From Citrus sinensis (taxonomy: Eukaryota; Streptophyta; Magnoliopsida; Sapindales; Rutaceae), in the NCBI RefSeq assembly GCF_022201045.2, contig NC_068557.1, forward strand, positions 2,976,001 through 3,040,000: a stretch of 64,000 bases of DNA, in the 5' to 3' direction. Of the stretch, positions 36,778 to 49,000 are shown piece after piece. The position numbers and the translations under genes were made by a program. The notes beneath the pieces were generated by a model that saw nothing but the letters and a program-made list of their open reading frames with translations, was not told the DNA's origin and did no database searches. Position 1 is the stretch's first letter, and every line of letters begins with the position of its first letter.

Positions 36778-38675
36778 CTACATCATAAAGGGTTCTTGAT
36801 CATAATCTTAGCAATTTTCTTAAGGAAACTCATATTTAGTCGATAAGAAATTCTATACAAATTTGAGATAGCCTGGCAAGCCAATCACTTTTTTTTTTTT
36901 TTTCATATCATGTGTATTTAGGGTAAAAATGCTATGTTTTTAACTAAATTATGATGAATAATATCCTTTAGTATCCCATATTAATAGAACTTAAAGTTCA
37001 ATAAACATGTACAATAAATTTCTCAGATGAATTAAGTATCTTTCGCATTCAAAAGGAGAAAGATAAAAAAAAGCATAATCAAAATCAAAATCAAAATGAA
37101 AACCAAAATCTTTATCTTTTCCTTTTTGCAATTTCGCTTTCTGGGTTTGAGTGACAATAAAGATAAATGTGGAATGTAATAACACATCAATCATGAGAAG
37201 CAAATGCCATGCAAATTCCATGCAAATATAATTAACGTGTGAAGGATATTCTGTTTATTTAATTACTCAATTAATTAATTTCGAAAGGCTAATTGAAGGT
37301 AATATTTTGATCTAATAAACAAAAGCCTACTTAAAATTTTTCTTTTTCTCATTTTCTTTTTCTATTTCCTCATCAGCTTAATTATTCTTTGAAGTATCAA
37401 TGTATTTTCTTTTCCTTTTTAAAGAAACGGACATAATGCTGCTTTAATTTGTTTTCTCACAATCTTCTTTTCTCCGATATAAAAAAGCTTTACAAATAAC
37501 AGAATTTGCACCAAATATTCTCTCTTCTTTTCCCGCAATAATAAAAAAGAATGATTCATTGATGATCAACTTGAATGATCAGATCATCAGACCAAGCAAA
37601 AGATTTTTTCTGGAAAAAATATTCGGCAGCTTTCTGTGTTCAAACTTTGCTTTGGCCATGCACAAATGAATTAAAACTTAAAAGCAAAGCAAAGCAAAGC
37701 GCAAAGCAAAATCAAAGCAAAGCTCTGCTGGGGCTGAATGGCTGGCTCTGGCTGTGGCCAAGGAATGCTTATAACTTGTCTAAAATGATTTAGAAAAGCA
37801 ATTTCTGTAGATCTTTAGACTGCCGGAAGATTCAGTTAATGTCCAGTTACTTTAATTGCTTTTGTTCATATTCTTTCGTTCATCAAACTTTCACGATCAA
37901 TATTCTTTGTATATTCAAGCAGACATTCATTTTTATAACAAAAATGTATTTCGTCGATGCTAAGATTTGTTAGTGAAACTGCTTTACTCAAAAGTTTAGA
38001 TACCGTATTGGAACCTTGGCCTTTCAATATACTACTATTTATCTATATACATATCTTGCCTTTTCTTGATTTCTCGAATGCTTCTTGATATCGCCCGGTC
38101 TTCAATGGATGCACATGAAATGTGAAGAAGTTAATTTGTTGAGATTTTCCATTGATCTAAAGTTTAAACTACATGGTATTATTAAAATAATAATAATAAT
38201 GTTATAGATCCTAGTATTTTAGTCGCAAAAAATATGGCAGTTTATTCACATCTTGGTATGGCTAATAATTAATGTGATAATTCCAGCTGAGTAGACATAT
38301 CAGTCGAGACTTAAATGTTAGGATTTTTAGCATTAGTTTGATTAAAAATACATTTCTTTTTTCCTCACTTTCAGTGAATTTTTCTATTCGAGCTTGATTG
38401 TGTTATGTTCACGTTTAGTGGAGATATCTGTCGTTAATATCTTGATGTATTATCTTTCCTCCTTATTCCTCAATAAGCTTTGCTTTTATATTACCAATCT
38501 GTTTTTATCGTCAGGGATAGAAATTCAGTTACCGATCTCTTTCAAATATTATCATTAGGATGAAATTAAATTCAATTTTATGGTTTTGGAATGGGTGACG
38601 TTATAGTTTATCGTCAAATCCGATTTAAAATAAATAAGCTTCGACAACCCACAACCATTTAGCCTGCTGACTTTA

Positions 38676-38745
38676 TGGGCCCAATTTCCAATCATGGGCT
38701 GAATTTCATTAGTGGGCCAGGCAAGCTCAATGCTTAACTTGGGCC
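38676..38745. promoter_or_regulatory. Cluster of site II (TGGGCY) motifs
   Basis: TGGGCC occurs at 38676-38681, 38713-38718 and 38740-38745, with TGGGCT near 38695. Such spacing is typical of plant housekeeping promoters, but no gene that I can support begins within 2 kb downstream. Confidence 0.35.
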
Positions 38746-38980
38746 ATACTCACTCTTGATTTTGAATTAAAAAAGCTCATGTGTGGAAGCACAAATATTA
38801 TCATTAGGATGAAATGAAATTCATTTTGAATTTAAAAAGCTCAATGCTTTACAAATTCTAATGAATTAATTATATTATCCTGACCAATTGTGGTACGAGT
38901 ATATTAAGATGTTAGCTCTACTATTTTATTTTTATTTTTTTGGAAAATAAATCACATACGTATTTTGATTGAGAAAATGA

Positions 38981-39832
38981 TGTTTGTCCAGGTCAAAACC
39001 TGAAACCACGCCGTTTCAGTTCTAAATTTTTTTGTTTTCAAGTCGTATTGACGACGACGTTTTTGCTCGAATTTTTTTCCTTTGTTCTGATTTCAACGAA
39101 GTCGGTTTGGTTTGCAAATGACAGTCTTCTTCTTCCTCTTTCTTTAACCCAGGCTGAACCCTTGCTTCTTCCTTTTCTTCGTTCTCTTAACGGCACTGTT
39201 TCTGCTACAATTTTTTTTTGTTTGTTCTGATTTGCTGTGAACAAAGTCGTTTTGGTTGGCAAATGGCAGTCTTCTTCTTCCTCTTTGTTTAAACAACCCA
39301 ACTGAACCCTTGCTTCTTCCTCTTCGTTCTCTTAACAGCACTGTTTCTGCTTCTTCTTCCTCTTCGTTCAACCTAGCTGCAGAACCTTTGCTTATATCAA
39401 GATCCTGTGAATCTGAGAATGATGTGGCTGCGTTGGCATTTGCATTAGAGAAACTCTATGAAGTAAATAAATGACTTTATATAGGAAATCAAAATCATAT
39501 CAGCTCAGCGTAGAAGTAAAAAGTGAAACATGATGAAACCGCAATATGAATATATTTTCACATGCATATTATCATCCAATTTTAGTATTGCTTAGTAATT
39601 TACAGGTGAAAGTGAGAATTTTCTTTTTTTGCTTCCTTGTGACGTGTCGTGAGAGAAAGGGCAATGGGTTCTGTTTCTTCTTCCTCTTCGATGAAGGAAA
39701 TGGCTTTTGTTTTGCATTTCATTATTCTAAACCCTAAACGGCGTCATTTCAAAGCGAATAAAAACAAACAAAAAAAAAATTAGAGCCGAAACAGTGTCGT
39801 TTCATGTGGTTTCGGGGTTTGACCCGGAGCAA
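38981..39832. mobile_element. Possible inverted-repeat (MULE-like) element, about 850 bp
   Basis: The left end (TGTTTGTCCAGGTCAAAACC, then GAAACCAC and GTTTCAGTTCTAAATTTTTTT) is matched in inverse orientation by the right end (minus strand TGTTTGCTCCGGGTCAAACC, then GAAACCAC and GTTTCGGCTCTAATTTTTTTT). The right arm has about 9 extra bases. The interior holds two tandem copies of a roughly 140-bp unit (about 39075-39370) and a short open stretch with no recognised domain. Long terminal inverted repeats and internal tandem units fit Mutator-like elements, but I could not identify a target duplication. Confidence 0.45.
39075..39370. repeat. Two tandem copies of a ~140-bp unit with open frames
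   Basis: Both copies run from TTTGTTCTGATTT through GTCGGTTTGG/GTCGTTTTGG, CTTCTTCTTCCTCTTT and GAACCCTTGCTTCTTCC to CACTGTTTCTGCT. Short frames on both strands result from the CTT-rich repeat; I do not call them genes. Confidence 0.75.
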
Positions 39833-41058
39833 ACACCAACTCTGTTTTGATTGGTAGTGAGATGGCTGAGGCTCACCTACGTGTAATCCTCATAATTTCT
39901 CAGTCGCTTAAAATGTGAATAATGGAGACACGTGGCTCTTGCGCTGTTGTCATAGCACTACTGTCGTGGACCCCATTTTCCAAGCCACGCATTCCCCGTA
40001 TTTTGCCAGTCAAGTGCGTGTCACGTGGGCCTCTAGTTTTGAATTTTTTATTTTTTATTTTAATTTTTTGTTTTCTTACGTCCATATTCGAGCTCCGTGA
40101 TAACGTCACCCATGTTGTGAATCTGGACAAAAATTAGACGGCTCACCCGCCGCAACCGGCAACCTGCTTTCACCTGATCTCAATTTTATCAAATATTAAT
40201 TATTTACTGGTTCTTTTAAATTTCGTCGCTCTTAGTTCCATCATAATTTTTATTTTCATAAATATAGAGTTTATTTCTTATATTTTATATCCGCTGCAAT
40301 AAATTTTAATTATTTATTCTAATTAAGTAGATCCCTTTTTAAGCTAATTAAACAAATAATAATAATTCTCATAATTAATTTGATGAGCAATTTTAAGGGG
40401 AAAATTTTATGATATCTAAGAAAATCATATGAAAGTTTAATGAGAAGTACAACATAAATATAATGTTATAAAATACTAGAATAAACTCAAATAATATAAA
40501 TAAGAATAGATCTAGAAGATTAGAACTCGCATTTAATAACAAAAAAAAATCAAAGCTTTGAATGAGGAGGAACAATTAAAATTATAGTTGTGGAGTTTCT
40601 TTGTAAATATGATTTATTCTATTAATTTTAAATTCACATTTCACCGTAAATTAATCTTAATACTTTGATTTTATAAATATTTCTGAAATAGTTTCTATTT
40701 AAAAAAATGGACAAACAAGTAGCGAGATCTGCCATCCACGTGTCACAATTTCCAACGCAGTAAACCACGAGGACAGGAACATCTGAGTGACGAAATCATA
40801 GCCCAGCAGCCCAGCAGCCCTGCTTTAAAGAGTTTATTCTTATTAAATTATTTATTAAATAGTTATAATAAAGCAAACAGATAAATAATGATAATAATAA
40901 TAATCGCTAAGAGAGAAACTAGATTGACTCCCTTTTTTCGAATTCTCTCAAAAGTCTTTCTGGATAGATGAGATAAAGCTTTTTTAATTTTAAAGCCCCC
41001 AAATTTCTAGGGTTTTTATTTTTTTTTTTGGTTTCAATTTCTTCTCGATTAACACCAA
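39833..41058 (+). promoter_or_regulatory. NF-YA upstream region with G-box cores
   Basis: CACGTG cores occur at 39929-39934, 40022-40027 and 40737-40742, each in an ABRE-like context (ACACGTGGC, TCACGTGGG, CCACGTGTC), plus TACGTG at 39879. Such motifs bind bZIP/bHLH factors, and NF-YA genes are often ABA- or drought-responsive, but function here is inferred. No gene is seen between 39833 and the leader exon near 40920-41058; an AGGGTTTTT telo-box-like motif lies at 41011. Confidence 0.4.
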
Positions 41059-41859
41059 GTAAGTGCCTTTTTTCAATTTAGATTTCGTTAATTATGATCA
41101 AGCTTTTCGATCATTACATCAATTTCATTGAATTGTTTGTATTTCAGTCGTTGCATGTTGTGATATGATGTTAGTTCCGATGTTTCGTGAATTTGGGTTC
41201 AATTTGATGTTCTGTCGATCAAATTCTGTTAGGTTGCCTAGAAAATGCGAGAAAGTTGAGACTTTTTTTGGGAATAAAATAATTTAGCTTGATGTGAGTG
41301 TGCGACTCAGTCTAAGTGGAAACTAAAACAGAAAGGAACAATGAAAATTAAGATGTTATGTTATGTGGTTAGGCTATTAACTACACGATCTTAGCTTGAA
41401 TTGTTGTAAGGTTTGTTGCTTATGATTGCATATGATTTGATTTTGCTGTTTCTCATTTGATTGGAGGAGAATGGAGTTGAAGAATTGAAGAAAAGTTATG
41501 GAGTCTACTGTCAAAAGATTCGGTAAAAATTTACGAAGGGTTTAATGTTGCATGATATCTTTACTGAGTGCTATGAAGTCCACTTAAAAATTTTTTGTGG
41601 GTTGTATGAAAGCTAGGGTATGATTCATATTTTATTTTCTTTTATCTACTAGGTGGTTTGAGCTTCTGGGTTATTAAGAGGGAGGTTTTATGAATTCTGA
41701 TTAATTGTTGTTCCTTTCTGTCACTTTTAGTTTCTGTTCAGTAGAGTCAGGTTCACACGATTCTTGTTTATGTTACTTCTATGTCTGACTTTGTAGTTAG
41801 CATGCTGCTTTTCTGGAGGTCTGCTGACTCGGAGCTGATGTATTTGTATGGTTGGTCAG
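41059..41859 (+). other. Leader intron of the NF-YA gene
   Basis: A canonical GTAAGT donor at 41059 follows a pyrimidine-rich leader, and GGTCAG ends at 41859, 41 nt before the ATG. Plant NF-YA genes usually have such an intron in the 5' UTR. Predicted, not shown by a transcript. Confidence 0.55.
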
Positions 41860-41900
41860 GGAATAAGTGATTTACTGTTGTTTAAAGGAATCTCAAAGGC

Positions 41901-44900
41901 ATGCGGTCCAAGTCTGAGAGAACAAATCAATTAGAGCCTGATCCAAATGCAATTCCACCAGGTGCAGCTTATACTGAACCTTGGTGGCGTGGTGTTGGAT
42001 ATAATTCTATCTCACCTGCTTTGGCTGGGGCAAATGTATCAAATTCATCCTCATTGGATTGTCCAAATGGTTCAGAGTCCAATGATGCTAAATCAATATC
42101 TAATGATGGGTTGAATGAAGAAGATGATGATGCTAACAAAGAATCACAGGCTACCGCATCTTCACGGTCAGGTAGTTGGAGTAAATTAATGTGAATGATT
42201 TGTGTAATGATTATTAATTTGCTGATGGTTGAAATGCATAAGTTTTGTATGTGCACTCCTGCTGTGTTATAGCCTACGTGGAATCTGGTACCTGGTCCTA
42301 TATCATTATTATGTTAAGATATAGAAGATAAACATCACTAATCGATGAAAAATACCACAAAGTTATTTCTGCTAGTTTTAGTCATGGCTAGATTTCGTAT
42401 GTTATCTTTAACAAATATGTGAAATTTTCCAAATGCGGCTGTGTTGGTTTACTCTAATTACAGTAATGAATGAGAATAGAACCATATAAATTTATGAAAT
42501 TATAGGGGCTTTATGTTTTATCTTGTTGAAATCTTCAGTTAGCTTTTCTTATGTTTGAACAAAAGCTATGCAGCTATTCTATTGATTTTACATACATTTC
42601 AGTAGTTTCTTAGAATCTGGTAGATTCCTCATCGTCAATAAACTGTCTTGGCATCATCACTGGATAAATTTCAAAAGGATCCGCTTTATTGTTGATGTCT
42701 ATTGAGGATTTCCAGATAGGGACATCTGTTACTGTTATATTTTCAGTAAAAAAGCCAATGATGATGAAAGTTGAATAATCTATTACTTTTGCTCGAATTT
42801 ATGCTTATAAATTTTTTGTTTTGACATGGATTTCTTTTGGAAAAATAACTTGTCTATGATTGTTAGTTTTCTGAATTATATATGTGCTCAGTGTGTGCCT
42901 GTATTTCTGATTTGGGAGGTGCTTTCCCACTATTCCTAATAAAGATAAATATGGCATAATTTTGTGGGTAAAAGATACTTATCTGTGAGCTGCTTGTAAA
43001 CTAGTTGCTTGTCTACTTATTGGCAATCAGTAGTCTGCTTGCTTAGCTGTGAAGCACTTCACCATTAAGTAAACTTGCATTATAGGCTTCAGAAAGTGTT
43101 GTAACATGTCATGAAAGAACAGTTTAGAGGAATTGTGCGAGTCATCACTGCAGCGTATGGCTCATGCAAGTGTGTGTATATAATTGAAGTTTGGTCTTGG
43201 AGGATGCTTAGAGAGACGATTACCCAAGCCTCAAGTGCTGCGTGTATGGGAAGACAAATTCTTTTTGGATATGACATGCATCATTCAGTAGATGTGATTC
43301 TTTAATTTCTAGTGACTGATTTAGAAATCTGTGTGATGTGATTCTTTAATTTCTAGTGACTGATTGAGGAGTCTGTGTTGTGATATCTTTGCTTCATTTT
43401 TCCTATTCTGCTCCATTAGTTTAATCTTATCAGCTCCGTATTCATTTTCAACAAGCTGTCTGATTCAATTAGTTGCTGCTGTGTCAATAGAGAGTTTGAG
43501 AAATATGTGTGAAGTTGTCCTTGTCTGTTCTCTTTTCTTTTTATTTCTCTTTAATTATATCTCTAATCTTGCCTGAATCACCCTAATGAAAATGTCTTCA
43601 GAGGAATTATGCATTTTCATTCACAGTATGGGTACTCAGTTGTCATCCCAGTTGTTTTTACAGAAATGAATTTTGTTGGTGTAATGCCTTTCGCCCAAGA
43701 AGTGTAAAAGTTATTGTTTTAGGATACTAATTAGAATCTTCTTCTGAATTGCAGCTGGGAATCATGGACAAAAGAACCAAAATGTGCAGCAAGGTGCATC
43801 AGCTATGCCAACAATACGTGATGAATGCTTCACTCAGCCTCCACAGCTTGAACTTGTGGGCCACTCAATTGTAAGTGCCTTCTCTTTTGTTCTTAGTGAT
43901 AGCCTTACTTATTCATAATCGATTAAGACTCCTTATCCTGTAGTATGTAAAATTAGAGAACTTCTACTTACTTTTGGAACAGAAGGGACTCCTAGTTTTC
44001 TTGCAACTTTTTGGCAGGCTTGTGCATCAAATCCATATCAGGATCCATATTATGGAGGGATGATGGCAGCTTATGGTCATCAACCTGTGGTATGTGGATG
44101 TCTTGTTATATATAAATGTTAGCAGATGGCATAAATTGACGTCTTTAATATCTTTCCTTTTCTACAAAAATCATGTGTTTGAAAATGAATCTTCAAAATT
44201 TTCTTGGGAAGTCAAAAATTAGGTGTATGCTTGGTTGTATAATCTCAGTAATTGAATTGCAGTTTTTGCAAGAAATTATGTCCCATATATGATTTGTTGA
44301 AATCATATATTTTTGGTTGAATTATTTATGTGATTGAAATTTCTGTCACCTATGCTTTCGATTGAAAAAAGTTTCTTGGTAACAAAATTTGTTGATCACT
44401 CATTTTTATTTTTTCCCTCTTATCTTTGTGATTTTTAAAATTGCAACTTCTGTCAATCTAATAAATCCCTTCCATGATTAGGGTTATCCTCAATTTGTTG
44501 GAATGCCTCATGCTAGAATGCCTTTACCACTTGAGATGGCACAAGAACCTGTTTATGTGAATGCCAAACAGTACATGGGGATTTTGAGGCGAAGACAGGC
44601 ACGTGCTAAAGCAGAGCTTGAAAAGAAACTAATAAAAGTTAGAAAGGTATATATGATTTTGCATTCTTTTCTAATTGTTCATTGACTTTTACAGTAGGTA
44701 ATAGTGAACCATGTATTTCACTGTGGATATGTTTTAATGCTGAGTTGAAGGATTGATATAATTTTTTTATTTTTACATTTTATAGCCGTATCTTCACGAG
44801 TCTCGGCACCAGCATGCAATGAGAAGGGCAAGGGGTAGTGGAGGACGGTTTGCAAAGAAAACTGATGATGCTTCCAAGGGTAATAGTGAAAAGAAGGGTG

Positions 44901-45205
44901 GAGGTTCGGGAATCAGGCCATCTCTGTCTGGCAGTTCATCTGGATCTGAACCCGTGCCATCCGACTCAGCTGAAACCTGGAATTCTTCAGCTAGTCAGCA
45001 AGATGTAGGTGGGTCTCAAGCACACAACATGCATGAAGCTCGCAATCATGCAAATGCCAATGGTGGTTACCAGAATCATGGCCTTCAAGCATCAACATAC
45101 CATTCACACTTAGGTGATAGAGGGGAAACTGGAGACTGTTCAGGCAAGCAGTGGGGAAGCATATCTTCCAACCAGGCATCGCAGAGGCCTCTTGCTATTC
45201 AGTGA
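41901..45205 (+). CDS. NF-YA: Nuclear transcription factor Y subunit A (NF-YA1/9/3/8-like)
   Basis: Five coding exons: 41901-42171, 43755-43870, 44018-44089, 44482-44646 and 44786-45205, giving 347 residues. NF-YA joins the NF-YB/NF-YC histone-fold dimer and reads CCAAT in the nucleus. The N-terminal region has the clade marks EPWW and [15 protein letters not shown]. The core begins [28 protein letters not shown] (NF-YB/C interaction helix) and continues after the last intron with [24 protein letters not shown] (DNA-binding helix with its two histidines and arginines). The split of the core between exons 4 and 5 is usual in plants. The Ser/Gly-rich tail follows. NF-YA levels are controlled by miR169, and a matching site lies 95 nt past the stop codon. 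The gene is convergent with SEC62, with 813 bp between their stop codons. Confidence 0.95.
43291..43378. repeat. 44-bp tandem duplication in NF-YA intron
   Basis: GATGTGATTCTTTAATTTCT begins copies at 43291 and 43335; the two differ at only a few bases, so the duplication is young. Confidence 0.9.
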
Positions 45206-46018
45206 GCCCTTTTGCAGGTAAGGTGGGTGCCGTCTCGTGCCAATATGGAGGATGAAGACCCACTGATATACTGAAGGGTAGTTTCTTGGTTGTCTTGTGG
45301 CCGGCAAATCATTCTTGGCTTCGTTCTTTTGCATGGATTGTGGGTGAATGAGGGAGGAGATGAATAAGCCCCTCGTGGCTTCTTGCAAGTCATTTTTAGC
45401 TGCTTATCGTCATTCCTCCCCTCTTTTTTTATGTACAGATAATGTTTGATAAACTCCATTAGAAATAGTCGCATGGATTAACTTGGAACGGTAACGGCAG
45501 TCTGGATCTTTAACCATTTTCTAGTGAACAAAACAAAAATGAATGTCTACCCGTCCTGTTGTGTACTTTTGAAGGTCTTGAATACATTTGAGCTTCAAAG
45601 TTTTAATGTTCAAATCATCAGATTTTGGGCTTTGCCTATTACGATACCGGCAGCGGTAAAGTTACTGAATCCACCTTAGTCTGGCATCGAGAACTATTGC
45701 TGAAGTAACTTGGTTCGTCACGTGTTGCTGCGTGAAACTGGGTTCGTAACATTTTGTGCTGATATTACAATTTCATTTCAGCAGCAGAGGAAGAATCAGG
45801 ATCAGATATAGAATTGAGAAACGCATTACCAACCACCAACTTTAAAGAGTTAGAAAAGTTACCTATTATCATAAATCATGTCAAAAGGGGGCACGGATTT
45901 GGAATCCAACTGCTTTATTTTACACTCAAAATCAAGGCAAAAAGGAGAGAAAAAGGAAAAAGATCATTTATAAAATAAAAAAGACAACAAAATATTCTGT
46001 TGGCTATCTGCTGTATTA
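45206..46018. other. NF-YA 3' UTR and intergenic gap to SEC62
   Basis: The 813 bases between convergent stop codons hold the two 3' UTRs. The miR169 site is at 45301-45321. No further gene is seen. Confidence 0.7.
45301..45321 (+). promoter_or_regulatory. miR169 target site in the NF-YA 3' UTR
   Basis: CCGGCAAATCATTCTTGGCT plus one T is near-perfectly complementary to the miR169 family, with an unpaired or wobble base at a few positions, mainly at the two ends and positions 8 and 13 of the site. It lies 95 nt after the NF-YA stop codon, where plant NF-YA mRNAs carry their miR169 site. It is expected to mediate transcript cleavage. Confidence 0.88.
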
Positions 46019-49000
46019 TCATATATTGTCTTGATGTTGATCATTCTCATGTACATTTCCAGTTTCTGCATCTGCATCTGGGGGAACTATCTCATCTGGG
46101 TTTGTCTTGCTTCCATCGGAAAAGGTGCCATTGGCCTCTGTAGCGTTAGCCACATCTGGCTGCTTCTCCATCATTCCAGACAGGGCCAACCTTGGAGACC
46201 ATTCAAGGACATCATCAATAATGTTTGACATTCTCTTCTGATACCTGTACCAGTGAAGTTGGCATTTCGTTTCAGACCCACCAGAAAATAATCGTATATG
46301 ATGAGAGTACCAGAAAGGACATTTAACTTGCATTCCTAAAGCAAAAGTATCTTATTGTACAAACCTGGCTCTAGCAGCCTCATCAGGAGCATGGTGCCTC
46401 AGCAACAAAATAACAAGTACAGCTACAACAGCATAGAAAAGCCTAGCTGCCCACTTTGGTTTCTCCTCTTCATCCTTCTTTGGCCAGAAACGGAATAACT
46501 CTCGCAATGTTGCCTCCTCAGCAAGGATATTAGGGAAGAACCAAACACGCTTTCCAAGAAGAATCCATATCATACCAAATATTGCTGCTCTCACTGCAAA
46601 TTTAAGACAAAAAAAAAGAAATTTAAAAAAAGATAGGAATACAGGCAATAATAATGATACTATCCTTTGACAACATGGTTACAACAATCAAAGCACCAAA
46701 AGAACACACACAAAGGAAAATAAAAGGAATTATATTAAATACTTCATAATAATTAAAAAAAAAAAACCCTATGTAATCTAGTGCATGTACGAAAAGAAAA
46801 ACTTATCAACATCTAAATGGTGGTGTAGAATCATGCGATTGCACAAATGAGAACTTGGTTTTTAAGTTCCTACTCTACACTAAAAAATGACACGGAGAAG
46901 GTGGCAGACATGTCCTTCTCATCTTCCTGACAGACGCAAGATCACCCATGAGATAAAGGCCTATAGAACAAACAGTGAGCTAAATACAAAGTGGGACCAA
47001 ATAATTCGATGGGGGTAGTTGCTGACCCATACCACATAGTTCCAGCAACAACAAACGCTGCAAAAAAGACAGCATGATGCTGGGTTGATTGGCTAAACAG
47101 GGAGCTAAAATATACCAAGAAACAACAAAATTAAAAAAGAAATATAAACCAGTAGAGCTTACCGAAAAGTAAGGAGAGGATAAGCAGCAAGACTCCAGCA
47201 CATGAATAAAGAATTAATAGCTTACATCGATGAGGATAAACAGGAAACAGGCAAATTGCCAGAGTCAACACTGGCCAGAAAAATGACAGTAGTGTTTGCC
47301 ACAGCGGCCGCCCTTTTTCAAATGTCCATGCAAAAAACGCATCATTATCAGAAAATACTTGCTCCTGCCAAAAAAACCAAAAAGTGAAGAAATTCACAGT
47401 ATTAGTTTAACAACAAATGAAACAGAATTAGAATGAACCAAAATTTAAGCAGAAATGAAGATGTTATTGAAAATGCCAGTTACATCACCAAGAACATGTG
47501 TTCAAGAATTTTACTTGTTTCACTCAAGTGCTCTTTTATCCCCAATATGCCGATTGTTCTTGCTTAATGTAGGAGTGCAATATATTATAGATAAAGCAAG
47601 ATAGAAGATTAAAGAGCATCTAATAAAGGCTACCTAGTAACAAAAGAAAGAAGAGGTATGCAAGAAAATAATTGCCCATGAAAGATACAAATCAATATGT
47701 ATGTTAAAGAACAACATGTGTTAAAGAACAACATCATAACCTGTTTATTTGCTTAAAGCCATGTTAAAGAACATCACCATAACCTATTTATTTGCTTAAA
47801 GCCCCAACATATCACTTCAACTAAGCTGCAAGAATAGCACAAGTTAAAACCTCCTAACCTTTGAGGCAGAGAAAAATTCAGGCTCTAAACATCCTATGTG
47901 ACTAAAAGGGCCAAGAATACCCATTTTTCTGCAGCTGAAAAACATATTAAAAAATACGTACGAGAAACATAGGACACTGATTCTAGACCATGCCAGTAAA
48001 CTCACTACAAATTAATTGTTCAAGAGAATCAGTTCAACATGCTAATACAAAATGGAAAACATAAATGAGAGAAGGCATCAAAAAATTGTTCAGGACGAGA
48101 AGTTCAAGTGGCTCAAGCACCCTTTGTTTTCCTCTTTTATAAGACATGAAACAATGTTCAAGCATCTAATTGTAAAAGAAATAAAAAAACTTTCAAATTT
48201 TCCAATCTTATATCAAAGTTAAAAAGATGACTTACAGGAAAGATCTCTAAATGTGCTGGCCAGGTAGATAGCTTTTTTTTCCCAGGACGGAGAGTTTTGA
48301 CCACACGATCACATCGCACCAAAAGATTCTTACTTAATAGAGCGTTGGCAATATCTTCAGTTTCTAGATTCCTATCCGATTCTAGTATATCTTTAACCTC
48401 CGGGTGATTTCTCAAAAAGCTTACAAAATCCTTACCTCTAAAATATTCCACTCGTGTTTCCTGTAAAACAGCCCACCTAGATTCCAAATCCTTATGGTCT
48501 CGCACCTTCTCAGCAAACAACTGGAAAACATCCTTCTTGGCAGCTTGTTTCTACAAAAAAAGAAAAACACACATATACAAACATTAGAAAGCAGGGAAAA
48601 ATGACAAAACAGAAAAATTTTACAGCACGATCAGAAATAAATATAGGTCAGCAACTCAGCATAAATCCATCGACATACAGAAGATGAAAAGAAATTGCCA
48701 GACACAGATCAGAATCAAGTCTTAACAAAGCAATATGAGAGCATCAATCAAATAATCGAGAAACATTTGATAATGATGCGATAACCAGATATAAGCAGGA
48801 AGGCACGCCAAGTCAAAGCATGAATAGGTTAAACCAAACTTCCAGTCCGTAAGCATTTAAACATACTAAGATAATGAAGAAGGAAATAAACAGGAAAAAA
48901 CCTGATTTCCAAAAGCCCCTTCACACCCATAAGTAACATATACTATATCATCAAAGTTTGTTAATTGCTGAAAACAGGGCCTTTTTATGCGATAAATTCA

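Larger units (their letters stand above)
31660..38980. other. Long AT-rich intergenic spacer
   Basis: About 7.3 kb with no gene I can support. The several short open frames lack family motifs and follow AT-rich composition. It contains microsatellites at 32051-32080 and 32424-32471, a SINE-like patch near 34330-34520, an 18-bp tandem repeat near 36340-36382, a tandem duplication at 36565-36777, dispersed near-copies of ATTATCATTAGGATGAAAT at about 38550 and 38795, and a cluster of TGGGCC motifs at 38676-38745. Confidence 0.55.

Noticed and set aside
37575..37793. 72-codon plus-strand frame in the long spacer
   Set aside because: Built on AAGCAAAGC repeats with no domain and no coding context.
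39038..39474. Several short frames on both strands near 39 kb
   Set aside because: They arise from two copies of a CTT-rich tandem unit that is open in many frames; better explained as repeat than as genes.
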